This document shows positions 5,786 to 8,919 of a stretch of DNA of 8,919 nucleotides, piece by piece (the stretch's first letter is position 1; every line of letters begins with the position of its first letter). Source of the stretch: Sphingomonadales bacterium (GTDB lineage Bacteria; Pseudomonadota; Alphaproteobacteria; Sphingomonadales; Sphingomonadaceae); assembly GCA_025360285.1 (NCBI GenBank), contig JANYCM010000156.1:1-8919 (forward strand), written 5' to 3'. Position numbers and translations under genes: made by a program. The notes below the pieces were generated by a model. That model had not been told where the DNA came from. It saw nothing but the letters and a program-made list of their open reading frames with translations, and did no database searches.

Positions 5786-5963
5786 GCCACTCGGCTCCCA
5801 CCACCGGCAGGCGCTGCCACAGGGCCGAAACAGCCGTGCAGGCGGCGCTTGACCGGACCAGCCATCCCCTCCGGATAGCCGTTCCCCGCGCGGTCCTTAG
5901 CGGTGGCGATGACGCCGGGCAAGCGCCATAAGGACGATCCGGCGACGTTGTTGCCGGCCGGCC

Positions 5964-6563
5964 TCAGTCCTTGGCGATGCCGTCGAGCCGGGCCTGCAAG
6001 GCGGCGAGTTGCGCCTTCAATGCCGCCAGTTCGCTGTCACTGGGGGCGGCCGCCGGCGCCGGCGCCGAAGTCTGGGTCGGCTTCGCCGCCAGCTTGCCGC
6101 CCGTCAGCATTTCGGTCGCCGCCTGGAACATCGCCAGATTCTGCTTGGCGAGCTGTTCAAAGGGCTTCAGCGCCGCATCGCGAAACTTGGTCTGGTTTTC
6201 GGCAAAGGCCGCCATCGAGGCTTCAAGATAATGCGGCACCGCCCCCTGCATCGAATCGCCGTACATGGCGATGATCTGGCGCAGGAAGGGCACCGGCAGC
6301 ATGGTCTGGCCGGTCGATTCTTCTTCCATGACGATCTGGGTGAGCACCGACCGGGTGATGTCTTCGCCGGTGCGGGCATCGAACACCTGGAAATCTCGGC
6401 CTTCGCGCGTCATCACCGCCAGATGATCAAGGGTGATATAAGTCGAGGTTTCAGTGTTATAGAGCCGGCGGTTGGCGTATTTCTTGATGACCACCGGCCC
6501 GGCGGCAGCCGCATCGGCCTTGGCACCATGGGAGCCGGCGGGGGAGGACGGGGCATGGGCCAT
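5964..6563 (-). CDS. phaR: PhaR, polyhydroxyalkanoate synthesis repressor
   Basis: A 199-residue PhaR. The N-terminal DNA-binding domain spans about residues 23-83 with the signature VIKKYANRRLYNT and TYITLDHLAVM. The following PHB-accumulation domain includes LPVPFLRQIIAMYG and the segment MQGAVPHYLEASMAAF. An Ala/Pro-rich linker leads to a C-terminal coiled coil (about 178-199). Family knowledge: PhaR represses phasin genes and its own gene when free, and is titrated away by nascent PHA granules. ATG at 6563 is chosen because AGGA sits 6 bases upstream and the next 44 in-frame upstream residues look non-coding. The start codon overlaps the start of the divergent PhaC-like gene, so its predicted promoter (6593-6621) lies within that gene's first codons. 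GGCCGGCC near 5955 might help end the transcript, but no intrinsic terminator is evident. Confidence 0.93.
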   Translation of the reverse strand: MAHAPSSPAGSHGAKADAAAAGPVVIKKYANRRLYNTETSTYITLDHLAVMTREGRDFQVFDARTGEDITRSVLTQIVMEEESTGQTMLPVPFLRQIIAMYGDSMQGAVPHYLEASMAAFAENQTKFRDAALKPFEQLAKQNLAMFQAATEMLTGGKLAAKPTQTSAPAPAAAPSDSELAALKAQLAALQARLDGIAKD

Positions 6564-6564
6564 G

Positions 6565-7662
6565 ATGGTTCCTGACGACCGCGAAAACACGGCCCATACA
6601 CAAAGCGATGCTGCATCGCAACGTGGCGGTGCGACCGTTGTCAGGGCACGCGGCCCCCACCCGCTGCCGCTGTTCCTCGCCCATATCACCCGCACCTGCG
6701 GCGATGATCGCGCGCGGCTGGCGCGCGTGCTCGCCGGCCTGCGCCGGTATCAGGATGCGCCGCCGGCGCCGCCGCGCCCGCAGCGCCCGGTGGTGGCCCA
6801 CGTCGGCGATGTGACCTTGCGCGATCATGGCGGCAGTGGCCGAATCGTGGTCGTGGTGCCGTCGCTGATCAACCCGCCCTCGGTGCTCGATCTGGCGCCG
6901 GGCAATTCGCTGCTCGCCGGGCTGGCAGCGCGCGGGCTGCGGCCCTTGCTGGTCGATTGGGGTGACACCGAGCCGCTGGGGCTGGAGGCGCTGGTCGAAA
7001 CCCGGCTGGTGCCGCTGATCGCCGGGCTGGGCGAACCCGTTGCACTCGCCGGCTATTGCCTGGGCGGCACGCTGGCAATAGGGGCGGCGGCGCTGCTCGG
7101 ACCACAGGTCAGCCGGCTGGCACTGCTGGCAACGCCCTGGCATTTTGGCGGCTATGACGCCGCGGCGCGCACCGGCCTGGCCGATTGGTGGGCCGGCGTG
7201 CAGCCGCTCGCCGCCGGCATGGGCGCCCTGCCGATGGACCTGCTGCAACCGGCGTTCTGGGACTTGGACAGCACGGCGCTTGCCGCCAAATATGAAAAAT
7301 TCGCCGGGTTGGACAAAGGCCCCGAAGCCGCCGCGTTCGTCACGCTGGAGGACTGGTCGAACAACGGCCAGCCGCTGTCGTTGGCGGCGGCGGCCGGCCT
7401 TGCCGACACCTTGTTCGCCGCCGACGCGCCGGGGCGCAGCGCCTGGTCGATCGCCGGGCAGCGCATCGACCCGGCAGTGCTCGCCATCCCGATTCTGGAC
7501 GTCATCGCCAGCCGGGACCGCATCGTGCCGCCCGGCGCGGCGCTGTCCACCGGCGGCATCGGCACGCCGCTGGCGCTGGCGGCCGGCCATGTCGGCATGG
7601 TCGTCGGTGGCCGCGCGCCGGGGCTGCTGTGGAATCCGCTGGCGGCGTTTCTGCGCGGGTAG
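6565..7662 (+). CDS. Short PhaC-like alpha/beta hydrolase (PHA synthase-related)
   Basis: A protein of about 365 residues of the PhaC/PHA synthase-related alpha/beta hydrolase group. The nucleophile elbow is GYCLGGT with C165, the Cys-type lipase box of PHA synthases rather than the Ser of depolymerases. The remaining triad members appear as D318 in IASRDRIVP and H342 in GHVGM. VPSLINPPSVLDL and LLVDWG also match PhaC proteins. It is far shorter than class I PhaC (about 560-600 residues), near class III PhaC length, but no PhaE is visible. It may be a polymerase, a thioesterase/depolymerase, or a granule-associated relative. The N terminus is uncertain: ATGs at 6562 and 6565 are the only in-frame starts before conserved sequence begins at about 6661, and neither has a well-placed ribosome site. 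It is divergent from phaR and upstream of the thiolase, a context that supports a role in PHA metabolism. Confidence 0.85.
   Translation: MVPDDRENTAHTQSDAASQRGGATVVRARGPHPLPLFLAHITRTCGDDRARLARVLAGLRRYQDAPPAPPRPQRPVVAHVGDVTLRDHGGSGRIVVVVPSLINPPSVLDLAPGNSLLAGLAARGLRPLLVDWGDTEPLGLEALVETRLVPLIAGLGEPVALAGYCLGGTLAIGAAALLGPQVSRLALLATPWHFGGYDAAARTGLADWWAGVQPLAAGMGALPMDLLQPAFWDLDSTALAAKYEKFAGLDKGPEAAAFVTLEDWSNNGQPLSLAAAAGLADTLFAADAPGRSAWSIAGQRIDPAVLAIPILDVIASRDRIVPPGAALSTGGIGTPLALAAGHVGMVVGGRAPGLLWNPLAAFLRG
6593..6621 (-). promoter_or_regulatory. Putative phaR promoter
   Basis: On the minus strand, TTGCGA (6616-6621) is followed after 17 bases by TATGGG (6593-6598). A start near 6586 leaves a leader of about 23 bases containing the phaR ribosome site. 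The -10 is weak (TAT plus three mismatches), but the spacing and the palindrome lying within the spacer support it. Confidence 0.4.
6605..6619. promoter_or_regulatory. 15-bp palindrome, candidate PhaR operator
   Basis: GCGATGC-T-GCATCGC is a perfect inverted repeat with 7-bp arms and a one-base centre, containing the TGC...GCA core. It overlaps the -35 box and fills most of the spacer of the predicted phaR promoter, 42-56 bases upstream of the phaR start. PhaR proteins of Paracoccus and Rhodobacter bind TGC-rich CTGC/GCAG-type inverted sites near their own gene, so autorepression is a natural reading. Binding by this PhaR is inference. Confidence 0.45.
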
Positions 7663-7681
7663 AATTGCCTGGGTGACGTAA

Positions 7682-7706
7682 TTCCCTCTCCCTGCGGGAG
7701 GGAGAA
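7682..7706. repeat. GC-rich hairpin between the PhaC-like gene and the thiolase
   Basis: CTCCC (7688-7692) and GGGAG (7696-7700) pair around TGC. The stem extends outward with one wobble and one mismatch to 7682-7706. No T-run follows on the plus strand, so it is a poor intrinsic terminator for the PhaC-like gene; it may stabilise the 3' end or reduce read-through into the thiolase. The rest of the 123-base gap (7663-7785) shows no clear promoter. Confidence 0.45.
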
Positions 7707-7785
7707 ACGGCCCACTCTGGCCTTTCCCTGCCCCAAGGATTAGCGTCCGCTCTGACGAATCAAACTACGCTTGGGGAAACCGCAT

Positions 7786-8919
<1,134 letters not shown>

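Noticed and set aside
5786..5963. A small gene or RNA between dksA and phaR
   Set aside because: No open frame with a ribosome site and no tRNA-like or clear terminator structure were seen. It probably holds the dksA promoter and phaR 3' end.
6555..6575. A six-codon plus-strand leader peptide with GGAGGA upstream
   Set aside because: The ribosome-site-like string is the complement of phaR codons for Pro and Ser, and the product is six residues. It could be a coincidence of composition.

Overview
The window is GC-rich, with dense coding on both strands. It most resembles a chromosomal segment of an alphaproteobacterium of the Sphingomonadales type, probably a bacteriochlorophyll-bearing one. 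The clues are a BciB-like 8-vinyl reductase, the alphaproteobacterial form of DksA with a degenerate zinc finger, a PhaR / short PhaC-like / acetyl-CoA acetyltransferase group, two YdcH/DUF465 proteins, and a small protein ending in a PEP-CTERM-like tail. The taxonomic placement is inference; there is no rRNA or other marker gene here.

Layout, left to right. (1) Bases 1-465: a 74-residue exported protein with a PEP-CTERM-like C terminus, preceded by an excellent sigma-54 (-24/-12) promoter and followed by a strong intrinsic terminator. (2) Bases 499-3663, plus strand: a BciB-like Fe-S/flavin reductase, then a secreted metal-dependent amidohydrolase with an extra C-terminal CIA30/galactose-binding-like domain, 30-48 bases apart. 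(3) Bases 3689-4540, minus strand: a YdcH/DUF465 protein followed by an exported TPR protein, probably one operon. It converges on the amidohydrolase at a shared hairpin. (4) Bases 4541-4977: a divergent promoter region holding three exact-period 27-bp repeats, each carrying a small hairpin, directly ahead of a second YdcH/DUF465 gene on the plus strand. (5) Bases 4961-5326: a roughly 366-bp inverted-repeat element filling the space between that gene and the convergent dksA. Its left tip lies inside the coding sequence and its right tip abuts the dksA stop. It contains an intrinsic terminator for dksA. (6) Bases 5324-5785: dksA on the minus strand. (7) Bases 5964-8919: a polyhydroxyalkanoate module with phaR on the minus strand, a short PhaC-like hydrolase/synthase on the plus strand starting at essentially the same bases, and a thiolase (phaA) running off the right edge about 15 residues short of its expected end.

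The PHA genes fit together functionally. The thiolase makes acetoacetyl-CoA, the PhaC-like protein has the Cys-Asp-His triad of PHA synthases, and PhaR is the polymer-sensing repressor. A perfect 15-bp palindrome lies in the spacer of the predicted phaR promoter, as expected for autoregulation. The most unusual signals are the sigma-54-controlled PEP-CTERM-like mini-protein, the 27-bp hairpin repeats ahead of a DUF465 gene, and the inverted-repeat element that supplies the end of a coding sequence.
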